The notes under the pieces: generated by a model
What the model saw: the letters and a program-made list of their open reading frames with translations, nothing else
The model's database searches: none
What the model was told of the DNA's origin: nothing
Part shown: positions 17,125 through 25,202 of the stretch, piece after piece
How the letters are laid out: every line of letters begins with the position of its first letter
Numbering within the stretch: position 1 is the stretch's first letter
Made by a program: the position numbers and the translations under genes
Origin: RGIG8775 sp045660295
GTDB lineage: Bacteria; Bacillota; Clostridia; Oscillospirales; CAG-272
Assembly (NCBI GenBank): GCA_045660295.1
Contig: JAZRDN010000011.1
Coordinates: 1-30,919, forward strand
Length of the DNA stretch: 30,919 bases
Direction: 5' to 3'

Positions 17125-17313
17125 ATGAACTCTAACTCAAATGAGCAGAAGCATTGCTGTGATCACATCAAGGGCATTAGCTGTGATGTGAAGAACTGCG
17201 TTCACCACGACGGTGAGACCTATTGCACAGCGGAGTGCATCGCGGTTGGTCCCAGCCACGCGAACACAAGCGCGGACACTATCTGCGCGACCTTTAAGCA
17301 AAAGGACGAGTAA
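17125..17313 (+). CDS. DUF1540 cysteine-rich mini-protein
   Basis: 62 residues. The DUF1540 core is CDVKNCVHHDGETYCTAEC, followed about 15 residues later by CATFK; with the N-terminal CC pair there are seven Cys and several His, so metal binding is likely. The family is common in endospore-forming Firmicutes and has no assigned function. A GGCAGG-like ribosome site precedes ATG 17125. The gene is isolated between divergent metallophosphoesterase and convergent thrC, and ends in its own strong terminator. This makes it an independently controlled single-gene unit. Confidence 0.8.
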   Translation: MNSNSNEQKHCCDHIKGISCDVKNCVHHDGETYCTAECIAVGPSHANTSADTICATFKQKDE

Positions 17314-17320
17314 TCGTCCT

Positions 17321-17352
17321 CTCCCTTGCCGTGCGGGCAAGGGAGTTTTTTA
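17321..17352 (+). terminator. Rho-independent terminator after DUF1540 gene
   Basis: CTCCCTTGCC (17321-17330), loop GTGCG, GGCAAGGGAG (17336-17345) and TTTTTTA. It overlaps the last codon of thrC on the other strand. No T-run exists for the minus strand, so it terminates plus-strand transcription only. Confidence 0.9.
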
Positions 17353-18831
17353 TTTCGCGAATTCGTATACCTTGTCAAGCATCTCGACGCTGTCGATGAC
17401 CGCGGTGAAGTTTACCTTGCGCTGGGCAAGTCCGCGAAGAGGCTTTGTTATCTCTGTGTTTGTGAGTCTTGAAAGAAGCTCGAGTGCCTCAAGGTCGTCG
17501 GAGGGCTTGCTGCCCGAAAGTGACTTGAGAACGTCTGCGGCGAACTTGTATGGGCTTGCGGTGGACGCCACTACCATGGGTGTGGTGTCGTTGCTATCCC
17601 CAAGATACTTTTCGGCGCAGGCGAGAGCCACGGACGTGTGTGTGTCGGCAAGATAGCCTTCCTTTTCGAAGGTCGCCTTTATGGTAGCCGCCGTTTCGGC
17701 CTCGTCAGCGTAATATCCGATAAATGTCTCGTTTATCTTGGCGAGCAGGTCAGCAGAAATTTTGTAAGCGCCTGTCTCCTTAAGCGATGCCATGTACTCG
17801 GCAGTCTTTTCGCTTCCCGCAGTGAAGTAGAGAAGTCTTTCAAGATTGCTGGAGATGAGAATATCCATCGAGGGAGACATGGTGAGGTGGAACTTACGGT
17901 TGCGGTCGTATTCTCCCGTGCGGAGAAAATCTGTAAGTACGTTGTTTGTGTTTGAGGCGCAGATGAGCTTGCCTACGGGAAGTCCCATGAGCTTTGCTAA
18001 ATAAGCGGCGAAAATGTTTCCGAAATTACCCGTAGGAACACAGTAATTGACCTTGTCGCCGAGCTTTATTCTGCCCTCTGTGAGCAGGTCGCAGTAAGCC
18101 GAAATATAGTAAACTATCTGTGGAGCGAGACGACCCCAGTTTATCGAGTTTGCGCTGGAGAGGAATACGCCCGACTCATCGAGCTTCTTTGCCGCCTCAT
18201 CGTTTCCGAAAATAGCCTTTACACCGTTCTGCGCGTCGTCAAAGTTGCCTCGGATAGCACAAACGTTTACGTTAGCGCCCTCTTGGGTTGCCATTTGAAG
18301 CTTCTGAACTCGGCTGACTCCGTCCACGGGGTAGTAGACCATTATCTTTATGCCGTCAACGTCGCGGTAGCCCTCAAGAGCCGCCTTGCCTGTGTCACCC
18401 GACGTTGCCACGAGAATAAGCGCGGTGCGCTTTTCGTCGTTCTTAACCAGCGCTCTGGAGAGCAGACGGGGCATTATTTGGAGCGCCATGTCCTTGAACG
18501 CCGAGGTAGGACCGTGCCACAATTCAAGCGAGTAAAGACCCTCGCGAACCTTTGCCAAGGGAGCGCATCCACCCTCAAAGCTCTCTGCCGAATATGCTTT
18601 TTCGCAATCTGCGAGAAGCTCCTCGTATGTGTAGTCTGTAAGGAACTTTGAAAGCACCTTTGCGGCACGTACGGGATAGCTGTCACCGCAGAGTGAAAGT
18701 ATCTCATCGCCCGTAAGAGCGGGAATGCTTTCGGGAACGAAAAGTCCGCCGTCGTTTGCCAAGCCATGCTTTATCGCCATAGAGCTTGTGATTTTTTTCG
18801 CGTTGCTGTCACGCGTGCTTTGATACAACAT
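17350..18831 (-). CDS. thrC: Threonine synthase
   Basis: 493 residues, the long (class 1-like) threonine synthase. The PLP-binding lysine is Lys113 in LWHGPTSAFKDMALQ, and the phosphate-binding loop is SGDTGKAAL. N-terminal LANDGGLFVPESIP and the NSINWGRLAPQIVYYISAY and NYCVPTGNFGNIFAAYLAKLMG blocks are diagnostic. It converts O-phosphohomoserine to threonine. AGGAGA precedes ATG 18831. It lies 17 bp after the dipeptidase gene and appears to be the last gene of the seven-gene minus-strand run that begins with apgM. Homoserine dehydrogenase and a conventional thrB are not in the window. Confidence 0.96.
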   Translation of the reverse strand: MLYQSTRDSNAKKITSSMAIKHGLANDGGLFVPESIPALTGDEILSLCGDSYPVRAAKVLSKFLTDYTYEELLADCEKAYSAESFEGGCAPLAKVREGLYSLELWHGPTSAFKDMALQIMPRLLSRALVKNDEKRTALILVATSGDTGKAALEGYRDVDGIKIMVYYPVDGVSRVQKLQMATQEGANVNVCAIRGNFDDAQNGVKAIFGNDEAAKKLDESGVFLSSANSINWGRLAPQIVYYISAYCDLLTEGRIKLGDKVNYCVPTGNFGNIFAAYLAKLMGLPVGKLICASNTNNVLTDFLRTGEYDRNRKFHLTMSPSMDILISSNLERLLYFTAGSEKTAEYMASLKETGAYKISADLLAKINETFIGYYADEAETAATIKATFEKEGYLADTHTSVALACAEKYLGDSNDTTPMVVASTASPYKFAADVLKSLSGSKPSDDLEALELLSRLTNTEITKPLRGLAQRKVNFTAVIDSVEMLDKVYEFAK

Positions 18832-18848
18832 TTTTTGTCTCCTGTGTC

Positions 18849-19784
18849 TTATAAATTTTTATCTGTGAAATCTTTTGCGTTTTTATAAAAGATTTTGTTT
18901 ATTTGTTTATCTGTGTAGTTGAGCTGAGCCAACCTGTCGGCAAGCTTTGGCATGTCGGCCACCGTCTTTAACTCGTCGGGCAAATAGTCGGTGCCGTCAA
19001 AGTCACAGCCAAGCGCAACGACCTCCTCGCCGCCAAGCGACATGTAATGCTCGATGTGCTTTATGACGTCATCGATGCTTGCTCGTTCTTGCCCGTTTAA
19101 ATGCAGGTTGCAAAGAGATATTCCGACCACGCCGCCCAGCTTTTTTATCTGCTCGAACTGGTAGTCTCTGAGGTTTCTGCTATGCGGACAAACCGAATAA
19201 GAGTTCGAATGTGATGCCATAACCGTTTTGCACGCAAGCGAAGCGGCGTCAAAGATCTCCCGCGCCGTCTTTTCCGATGCGTGCGAAACGTCGGTGATGA
19301 TACCGAGCTTGAAGCATTCGTCAATAACGCTTTTTCCGAACTCGGTAAGTCCCTCGTCTGTGTCGTGCGCGCCGCCGATTATCGATGATCCTCCCCAAAC
19401 GGGAATAAGAAATCTGACCCCTCGGGCGTGAAGCACCGAAAGTCTGTCAAGCCGTCCGCAAAGTATGCGCGCGTCCTCTACCGAAAGAAGAATTTTTTTC
19501 TTTTTCGTTTCGCGTTCGAATTGCTCCTTGCTTCTTACGTATGCCAATTCACCGTCAAGCCGCTCGACCTCAAAGTTGAGATAATCGGCTATCTTGTGAA
19601 AGGCGAAGAACGCCGTGTCGTCGGCTATCCTGCAATCAGACCATATTGCCATTATCTGCGCGTAATCCGAAAAATCGGATACTTTGTCAAGCGATACCGC
19701 CGCGGGCGAGCTGTCAAGGTAAAAATTGTTCCTGTACAGCGTGCTTGGCGTATCGCAGTGAAGGTCAAATAGTTTCAGTTCCAT
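18849..19784 (-). CDS. Membrane dipeptidase-like protein (peptidase M19)
   Basis: 311 residues. The zinc site is recognisable: HCD at 9-11 (FDLHCDT), Glu103 in SVEDAR (replacing the common EGG context), His168 in DVSHAS and His192 in ASHSNS, then GCDFDG near 262-267. The family usually has HPRNL; here it is HSRNL. No signal peptide is visible, so it is probably cytoplasmic. M19 enzymes split dipeptides, including L-D and D-amino-acid types. It follows yraN by 18 bp and precedes thrC by 17 bp with GAAAGG before the start, so it belongs to the same transcript. Confidence 0.9.
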   Translation of the reverse strand: MELKLFDLHCDTPSTLYRNNFYLDSSPAAVSLDKVSDFSDYAQIMAIWSDCRIADDTAFFAFHKIADYLNFEVERLDGELAYVRSKEQFERETKKKKILLSVEDARILCGRLDRLSVLHARGVRFLIPVWGGSSIIGGAHDTDEGLTEFGKSVIDECFKLGIITDVSHASEKTAREIFDAASLACKTVMASHSNSYSVCPHSRNLRDYQFEQIKKLGGVVGISLCNLHLNGQERASIDDVIKHIEHYMSLGGEEVVALGCDFDGTDYLPDELKTVADMPKLADRLAQLNYTDKQINKIFYKNAKDFTDKNL

Positions 19785-19802
19785 AGTTTCCTTTCATAAA
19801 TG

Positions 19803-20213
19803 TCAGGCGCGAAATGCGTCCTCCATATGTTCGAGCTTCAGCAGAGCGGGCGTTTTTGTAAGATCCGATTTTTTCAGATACACCTCAATTATATCAAATC
19901 GTATCATCTTCTCGTATTCGCCGTCGCCCTCGTTCTTATATAAATATGCTTCGGCGGCTGATATAGTTCGTCTTTGCTTTCCGATATCCACCGCCTCGGA
20001 TGGGATTCCGTAGCCGTAGCCGTAAAGCTCGCCGCCGCTTCTGGTTTTTACCTCAACAAAGATTTTGTATTCCTTGTCCTCGGCTATTATGTCTATCTCG
20101 TTGTGACCGACCCGATAATTTCTTTCAAGTATCTTGTAGCCTTTTTTCTTAAGATGCTTAACGGCAAGCTCCTCGCCGTAGCGCCCAAGCTCGGTGGTTG
20201 TCAGTGCCCTCAT
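19803..20213 (-). CDS. yraN: YraN family endonuclease-like protein (UPF0102)
   Basis: 136 residues. It shows the restriction-endonuclease-like core GxxGEELAVKHLKKKGYKILERNYR, then NEIDIIAED (Glu39, Asp41) and FVEVKTR (Glu54, Lys56), which is the D-ExK arrangement. The family is a Holliday-junction-resolvase-like fold of uncertain role. The start overlaps the rnhB stop by four bases (ATGA), a tight coupling seen in many genomes. It is slightly longer than the typical ~120 residues because of its C-terminal helix. Confidence 0.93.
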   Translation of the reverse strand: MRALTTTELGRYGEELAVKHLKKKGYKILERNYRVGHNEIDIIAEDKEYKIFVEVKTRSGGELYGYGYGIPSEAVDIGKQRRTISAAEAYLYKNEGDGEYEKMIRFDIIEVYLKKSDLTKTPALLKLEHMEDAFRA

Positions 20214-20815
20214 TTTTCCTCGTCAAGAAATCTTATGAATTTTGTGCGGTGTATCGGCGCGGGACCGTGCTCCCTGAGCGCGTCCATGTGCGCCTTTGAG
20301 CCGTAGCCCTTGTTTTTGGCTATGCCGTAAACGGGATACTCGCGGTCGAGGTCAAGACACATTCTGTCTCGCGTTACCTTGGCGAGAATCGAAGCCGCCG
20401 CGATACTGGGTGAGATGGCGTCGCCGTGGATAACGCAACGCGCGTCAAGAGGGAAGTCACGGCACACGTTGCCGTCGATAAGCGCGAAATCAGCGGTAAT
20501 ATCAAGCCCCGCAATTGCTCGCCTCATGGCTAAAAGCGTGGCTTCAAGTATGTTCAACTCGTTTATTTCCTCTACCGATGCCTGAGCGATAGAGAAGGAT
20601 AATGCCTTTTCGGTGATAACGTCAAACAGCGCTTCGCGCTTTTTTTCGCTCAGCTTTTTGGAGTCGTTAAGCCCCTCGATAACGCAGTCAAGAGGAAGAA
20701 TACAAGCCGCGGCTACCACGGGACCGCACAGAGGACCTCTGCCTGCCTCGTCTACTCCGCAGATGTGGAGATAGCCCTTTTCGGCGTATTCCTTTTCAAG
20801 GGTGAACTCAAGCAT
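20210..20815 (-). CDS. rnhB: Ribonuclease HII
   Basis: 201 residues from ATG 20815, which has GGAGG six bases upstream; the ORF can be extended to 20857 but this lies in rbgA with no ribosome site. The active-site motif GVDEAGRGPLCGPVVAAA contains Asp22 and Glu23, and the later ALIDGN supplies another carboxylate. DSKKLSEKKRE is also conserved. It removes ribonucleotides from RNA-DNA hybrids. It overlaps the end of rbgA by eight bases and the start of yraN by four, the common rbgA-rnhB-yraN order. Confidence 0.96.
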   Translation of the reverse strand: MLEFTLEKEYAEKGYLHICGVDEAGRGPLCGPVVAAACILPLDCVIEGLNDSKKLSEKKREALFDVITEKALSFSIAQASVEEINELNILEATLLAMRRAIAGLDITADFALIDGNVCRDFPLDARCVIHGDAISPSIAAASILAKVTRDRMCLDLDREYPVYGIAKNKGYGSKAHMDALREHGPAPIHRTKFIRFLDEEK

Positions 20816-21704
20816 CTTCTTCCTCCAAATTGTCGTATTTGATGAAAATTCCGTCAAGGGTCACGCGACCTATCTTTGCCGAGCGGAACTCGTCAAGAAG
20901 CATACCTGCCGTGCGCTCGGTGTTTATTTCTCCGCCCGAGACAAGGAATCCGCGCTTGCGTCCGATAAGCTCAAACAGATCGTAATCCGAAAGCTCCTCA
21001 TATTTTTCGATGCTTTCGAGCTTGTAGCGCGCGCAAAGGAGCTCGGGGTAAAGCTGGCGCAAGCGTCCGCAAAGCGTGACGGCAAGCCCCTCGATATCTA
21101 CGACCGCGTCCTTGATAGCTCCCGTGATGGCAAGATTTTCTCCCACCTTGCGGTTGTCAAACTTGGGCCACAGAATACCCGGCATATCCATTATGTCAAG
21201 TCCGATGCCGGTTGAGAACCACTGCTTGTTAAGTGTAACACCGGGGCGGTTTTCGACCTTTGCCTTGCCGTTGCCCGATATTTTGTTTATGAGCGAGGAT
21301 TTTCCTACGTTGGGAATACCCAATACCATTGCCTTGAGTCGGCGGTTCATTCCCTTGTTTTCGTAACGCTCCAGCTTGTCAGCGAGAATTTCGCGAACGG
21401 CGGGCATTATCTTGGATATTCCGTCGCCGTGAATACAGTCGGTAGCAATACACGCCACGTTGTCACCCGAAAGACGCTTACACCAATAGGCGGTCTGCGT
21501 GGGGTCGGCAAGCGAGGCCTTATTCAAAAGCACCAATCTGGGCTTCTGCTCGGTGAGACGGTTGATCTCGGGGTTGCGCGAGCTGTAGGGAATACGCGCG
21601 TCAAGTATTTCTATCACAATGTCAACGTTTTTTAGATTCTCGGTTATCAGACGGCGTGTTTTCGCCATGTGACCGGGAAACCATTGAATGTTTTCAGAAG
21701 GCAT
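20808..21704 (-). CDS. rbgA: Ribosome biogenesis GTPase RbgA (YlqF)
   Basis: 298 residues. It is a circularly permuted GTPase: G4 LLNKASLAD (Asn61, Lys62) comes before G1 GIPNVGKSS (129-137), G2-region RPGVT and G3 DMPG (173-176). The N-terminal WFPGHMAKTRR is the family hallmark. RbgA is needed for late assembly of the 50S subunit. The ribosome site AAAAGGAGA is upstream of ATG 21704, and lepB ends 13 bp before it. The lepB-rbgA-rnhB order matches Bacillus, but the usual trmD-rplS genes upstream of lepB are missing; trmD is found instead at 29594. Confidence 0.96.
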   Translation of the reverse strand: MPSENIQWFPGHMAKTRRLITENLKNVDIVIEILDARIPYSSRNPEINRLTEQKPRLVLLNKASLADPTQTAYWCKRLSGDNVACIATDCIHGDGISKIMPAVREILADKLERYENKGMNRRLKAMVLGIPNVGKSSLINKISGNGKAKVENRPGVTLNKQWFSTGIGLDIMDMPGILWPKFDNRKVGENLAITGAIKDAVVDIEGLAVTLCGRLRQLYPELLCARYKLESIEKYEELSDYDLFELIGRKRGFLVSGGEINTERTAGMLLDEFRSAKIGRVTLDGIFIKYDNLEEEDA

Positions 21705-21717
21705 TTTTATCTCCTTT

Positions 21718-22323
21718 TCAGTTTACCGTACCAAAGCTGTCAAACGGCATAAGCCTCAGCATTACCTTGCCAAGTATCCTGCGCGTGTCTACCATGCCTA
21801 TCTCATAGCTTCGGCTGTCAAGTGAGTTGTTACGGTTGTCTCCAAGCACGAATACGCAACCATCGGGAACGATATATTCCTTGTTTCTTGCGTAATAGGG
21901 CTCGCTTATGACTCCCGCGAGGTTGTCCACATAGTCGTAATCCTCCTCGATGAGGTCGCTTTCGTCAAATACGTCGTCATCCGAAACGTATACCTTTGCC
22001 GTCTCGTAATCAATGTATACGTACTGACCCTCTGTGGCGATAACTCTCTTTACTATCGCTTCGTTGAGACGCGAATAGGTTTCGTGAGTCTGGTGAAATA
22101 CAACGATATCTCCTTGCTTTGGCTCGTAGCCGAAATTGGTTACAAGAAGCATTTCCTTGTCGTGAAGCGTCTGTAGCATGGAGTCGCCCTGGACACGGCA
22201 AAGACGCGCGCCAAAGGTGAAGAAAAGGACTACCACGCATATAGCAATGACAAAAAGCTCCGCAAAGTCAAATACCGATGCCAATATACTGTCACCTGTT
22301 GTTTTGATTTTTTGATTTTTGTC
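21718..22323 (-). CDS. lepB: Signal peptidase I
   Basis: 201 residues from ATG 22323; a TTG 33 bases upstream is possible but has poor spacing to a ribosome site. A membrane helix at about 21-39 (FAELFVIAICVVVLFFTFG) is followed by the catalytic serine Ser49 in VQGDSM and the general-base lysine Lys93 in AIVKRVIATEG. The FVLGDNRNNSLDSR block near 170 is the conserved box E. It cleaves signal peptides on the outer face of the membrane. It overlaps the end of apgM by 32 bp. An acidic insert (VSDDDVFDESDLIEEDYDYVD) in the cap region is longer than in many homologues. Confidence 0.95.
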   Translation of the reverse strand, partial: DKNQKIKTTGDSILASVFDFAELFVIAICVVVLFFTFGARLCRVQGDSMLQTLHDKEMLLVTNFGYEPKQGDIVVFHQTHETYSRLNEAIVKRVIATEGQYVYIDYETAKVYVSDDDVFDESDLIEEDYDYVDNLAGVISEPYYARNKEYIVPDGCVFVLGDNRNNSLDSRSYEIGMVDTRRILGKVMLRLMPFDSFGTVN

Positions 22324-23554
22324 CATTTTTATTCTCTTTTCGCTTTTGTTTGACAAGATACTCCATAAGTGAGTATCCGTTTGCTATGTAATTGCCTTTT
22401 TTCTCGGCACTTTCTTCACAAAACAGCCCAACACCGTTTTCCTCTTTGCGTGAATCGTATATCATAAAAGGAACGGGATCTATAGAGTGTGTTCTTATGC
22501 GTATGGGCGTGGGGTGATCGGGAAGTACCATGACCTTGAAATCCTCACCGCAACCCTTGAGATATTCATATGCTGGGGCAAGTATCTTCTTGTCAATAAG
22601 CTCTACCGAAAGCACCTTGTTTTCAAGCTCCGCGCGGTGCCCGCACTCGTCGGGAGCTTCAACGTGAACGTAAACGTAATCGTATCCGTCCTTGAAAGCG
22701 TTAATAGCCGCCTGAGCCTTGCCGTCGTAATTGGTGTGTACGTTGCCTGTAGCTCCTTCAACGTCAAAGGACTTCATACCCGCGCATATTCCGATGCCTT
22801 TTATAAGGTCAACCGCCGAAATCACCGCGCCCTTAAGCCCCCATTTGTCCGAGAATGAGGGAAGCTGTGGCTTCTTGCCGGGGCTCCAGAGCCATATGGA
22901 GTTGGCGGGCTTGAGACCGCGCGCGCGGCGCGCCTCGTTTACGGGGTGATGGTTAAGAATATCAAAGCTCTTTTTCATTATCTCAAGAAATTCCGCTCCG
23001 CCGTCCTCGGCTTTGGGAAGATATTCTCCTATGCGCTTGCCGAGAATGTCGTGAGGGCGCATAAAGTTGTATTTGTCGTCGCCGTTCTTCCAAAGTATGC
23101 AGTGGCGGTAACTTACGCCTGTGTAGAATTTTCTGTATTCCGTGCCAAGCTCCTTTTCAAGCGTTTTGATAAGCTCGTCTGCCTCTGCGGTGGTTATCTC
23201 GTCGGCCGAGTGGTCGAGAATGATCTTGTCCTCGTATTCGCCTTCCTCGGTAAGCGTTACCACGTTGCATCTGTACGCAGTCTCGTCGGGTGCCATTTCA
23301 AGCCCCATGCTCATTGCCTCAAGGGGTGAGCGTCCCTTTGAATAGACCTTGGGGTCGAAGGAGAGAATAGCCATATTTGCGGTGTCGCTTTCCGGCACCA
23401 TTCCCTCGGGAACGTTTGAGACAGTGCCCACAAAGGAACGCTTTGCAAGCGCGTCCATGCAGGGCTTATCGGCCTTTTGCATGGGAGTAAGACCGCCCAG
23501 AGCTTCTATTTTTTCATCCGCCATTCCGTCGGGGATAACTACGAGATATTTCAT
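22292..23554 (-). CDS. apgM: Cofactor-independent phosphoglycerate mutase-like protein / candidate homoserine kinase
   Basis: 420 residues from ATG 23554. It belongs to the alkaline-phosphatase superfamily, ApgM branch: MKYLVVIPDGMADEK start, PESDTANMAILSFDPKVYSKGRSPLEAMSMG, HVEAPDECGHRAELENKV, and metal-binding VLPDHPTPIRIRTHS. Family knowledge: one bacterial ApgM branch has been proposed as an alternative homoserine kinase because it clusters with threonine genes. Here it heads the operon that ends in thrC, which supports that reading over glycolysis; the assignment is inference. GAAAGG lies ten bases before the start. The Lys/Asn/Gln-rich C-terminus overlaps lepB. Confidence 0.85.
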   Translation of the reverse strand: MKYLVVIPDGMADEKIEALGGLTPMQKADKPCMDALAKRSFVGTVSNVPEGMVPESDTANMAILSFDPKVYSKGRSPLEAMSMGLEMAPDETAYRCNVVTLTEEGEYEDKIILDHSADEITTAEADELIKTLEKELGTEYRKFYTGVSYRHCILWKNGDDKYNFMRPHDILGKRIGEYLPKAEDGGAEFLEIMKKSFDILNHHPVNEARRARGLKPANSIWLWSPGKKPQLPSFSDKWGLKGAVISAVDLIKGIGICAGMKSFDVEGATGNVHTNYDGKAQAAINAFKDGYDYVYVHVEAPDECGHRAELENKVLSVELIDKKILAPAYEYLKGCGEDFKVMVLPDHPTPIRIRTHSIDPVPFMIYDSRKEENGVGLFCEESAEKKGNYIANGYSLMEYLVKQKRKENKNGQKSKNQNNR

Positions 23555-23599
23555 GATATGTGAACCTTTCGTGTATAATAAGATATAATTAGACATATT

Positions 23600-23628
23600 A
23601 TTATATCACACTTTTTAAAATTATACAA
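23600..23628 (-). promoter_or_regulatory. Promoter of the apgM-lepB-rbgA-rnhB-yraN-M19-thrC run
   Basis: On the minus strand, TTGTAT (23623-23628), a 17-base spacer and a perfect TATAAT (23600-23605), 45 bases before the apgM start. The -35 is weak. All later genes overlap or lie within 20 bp of each other, so this is probably the main promoter. Confidence 0.55.
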
Positions 23629-23676
23629 GAGAAAAAGCGCAAAAATAAATTTTATGTTAAAAATTGCCCAAACCTA

Positions 23677-23705
23677 TTGAAATACAAGGACTTTTATGGT
23701 AATAT
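23677..23705 (+). promoter_or_regulatory. Promoter of the NfeD-SPFH pair
   Basis: TTGAAA (23677-23682), a 17-base spacer and TAATAT (23700-23705), 22 bases upstream of the NfeD-like start. It diverges from the apgM promoter. Confidence 0.65.
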
Positions 23706-23727
23706 AGTGACAATAGGAGGTGTCTTT

Positions 23728-24171
23728 ATGGATTATATGGTATGGATATGGCTGTCAGTTATGGTCATGGCGCTTATCTGTGAGGGAATAACCACCGCGC
23801 TTATCTCAATATGGTTTGTCCCGGGAGCGATAATTTCTATTGTCCTTGCGACACTGGAGGTTGAGGTCTGGATACAGGCTGTAGTGTTCTTCGTGGTTTC
23901 GGTCGTTTCGGTGATTGTTTTTCAATCGCTTTTCCGAAAAAAGCTGCGCCGCGAAAAAAAGACTGCAACAAATCTTGACAGAGTTATCGGGGAAAATGCC
24001 ATCGTTACGGAAACGATCGACAATCTTCGTTCAGTTGGGTGCGTAAAGGTCAACGGACAGCTCTGGAGTGCTCGTTCAGATAGTGGCGATGTAATAAATG
24101 ACGGCGAAATTGTGGAAATTGTTGCGGTGTCCGGCGTAAAGCTCATTTGCCGTAAAATTATAAGATATTAA
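23728..24171 (+). CDS. NfeD-like membrane protein
   Basis: 147 residues from ATG 23728, behind a textbook AGGAGGTG. The N-terminal half has two to three membrane segments (about 5-70, with GITTALISIWFVPGAIISIVLATLEVEVWIQAVVF). After FRKKLRREKK there is a C-terminal OB-fold-like domain (about 85-147: VIGENAIVTETIDNLRSVGCVKVNGQLWSARS to GEIVEIVAVSGVKLICRK). This is the short NfeD1b type without the protease domain. It is followed 21 bp later by an SPFH protein, the conserved NfeD/stomatin pairing thought to organise membrane microdomains. Confidence 0.9.
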   Translation: MDYMVWIWLSVMVMALICEGITTALISIWFVPGAIISIVLATLEVEVWIQAVVFFVVSVVSVIVFQSLFRKKLRREKKTATNLDRVIGENAIVTETIDNLRSVGCVKVNGQLWSARSDSGDVINDGEIVEIVAVSGVKLICRKIIRY

Positions 24172-24192
24172 GATATTAAAGGAGGATTTATT

Positions 24193-25155
24193 ATGAATCT
24201 TAACGCAGTAATGCCGCTCGCGGCTGAAGCGGGCTTTGTGGCTGCCGCGGTAATCGCGGTGATCTTGCTTGTGCTGGTTATTTGCAATATCCAGATCGTG
24301 CCGCAGGCAAGAGCCTACGTAATTGAAAGGCTCGGAACTTATTCGACGACATGGGGCACGGGTCTCCACGTCAAAATACCGCTTATCGACCGTGTGGCGG
24401 TCAAGGTCAACCTTATGGAGCAGGTAGTTGATTTTCCGCCCCAGCCCGTTATCACAAAGGATAACGTTCGTATGCAGATAGACACCGTCGTGTTCTATCA
24501 GATAACCGACTGTAAGCTTTTTGCGTACGGTCACGCTAATCCCATGGCGGCTATCGAAAATCTTACGTCCACCACGCTCCGTAATATAATCGGTGAGCTT
24601 GAGCTTGACAGCACACTCACATCGAGAGATATCATCAACACAAAAATGCGCGCGATACTCGATGAAGCTACCGACTCTTGGGGAATAAAGGTTAACCGCG
24701 TAGAGCTTAAAAATATTATTCCTCCCAAGGAAATTCAAGACGCGATGGAAAAGCAGATGAAGGCAGAGCGTGAACGCCGCGAAGCGATACTCCGCGCGGA
24801 AGGCGAGAGAAACTCGGCTATCCTCGTTGCGGAGGGACGCAAGCAGTCCATGATCCTTGAGGCTGAGGCTGAAAAGCAGGCGGCAATCCTTAGGGCGGAA
24901 GCGCTCAGAGAGGCTACCATCCGCGAGGCGGAAGGTGAAGCCGAGGCTATTCTTAAGGTTCAGGAGGCTAACGCGGCAGGTATCAGAATGATAAACGAGT
25001 CTGCTCCCTCTGAGTCTGTTATCGCACTCAAGAGTCTGGAGGCGTTCGCCAAGGTGGCTGACGGAAAGGCTACAAAGATCATTATCCCGTCCGAGATACA
25101 GTCCCTTGCGGGTCTTGTAACAAGCGCGACAGAAATAGCAAAAGAAACAAAGTAA
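24193..25155 (+). CDS. SPFH/stomatin-like membrane protein (QmcA type)
   Basis: 320 residues. One membrane helix at about 13-35 is followed by the SPFH/band-7 domain (about 40-200: VPQARAYVIERLGTYSTTWGTGLHVKIPLIDRV, then PPQPVITKDNVRMQIDTVVFYQI). Next is an Ala/Glu-rich coiled coil with repeated AEGE/AEA units (about 195-262: REAILRAEGERNSAILVAEGRKQ), and a C-terminal segment ending SLAGLVTSATEIAKETK. Such proteins oligomerise on the inner face of the membrane and partner NfeD proteins. The ribosome site is AAAGGAGGA. A GC-rich hairpin follows the stop, so the NfeD-SPFH pair is a two-gene operon. Confidence 0.93.
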   Translation: MNLNAVMPLAAEAGFVAAAVIAVILLVLVICNIQIVPQARAYVIERLGTYSTTWGTGLHVKIPLIDRVAVKVNLMEQVVDFPPQPVITKDNVRMQIDTVVFYQITDCKLFAYGHANPMAAIENLTSTTLRNIIGELELDSTLTSRDIINTKMRAILDEATDSWGIKVNRVELKNIIPPKEIQDAMEKQMKAERERREAILRAEGERNSAILVAEGRKQSMILEAEAEKQAAILRAEALREATIREAEGEAEAILKVQEANAAGIRMINESAPSESVIALKSLEAFAKVADGKATKIIIPSEIQSLAGLVTSATEIAKETK

Positions 25156-25161
25156 AAATAA

Positions 25162-25187
25162 GCCCCGACGCAAGTCGGGGCGTTTTA
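25162..25187 (+). terminator. Hairpin terminator after the SPFH gene
   Basis: GCCCCGAC (25162-25169), loop GCAA, GTCGGGGC (25174-25181), then GTTTTA. The stem is perfect and GC-rich with a tetraloop, but the T-run is short. Confidence 0.7.
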
Positions 25188-25199
25188 GGCAAGAGAGAA
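25186..25199 (+). repeat. Solo fragment matching the element terminal repeat
   Basis: TAGGCAAGAGAGAA is identical to the outer end, including the flanking TA, of the subfamily 1 elements at 29307 and 30282. It stands alone, directly before the start of the next gene, where its AGAGAG may serve as a weak ribosome site. Confidence 0.45.
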
Positions 25200-25202
25200 A
25201 CT

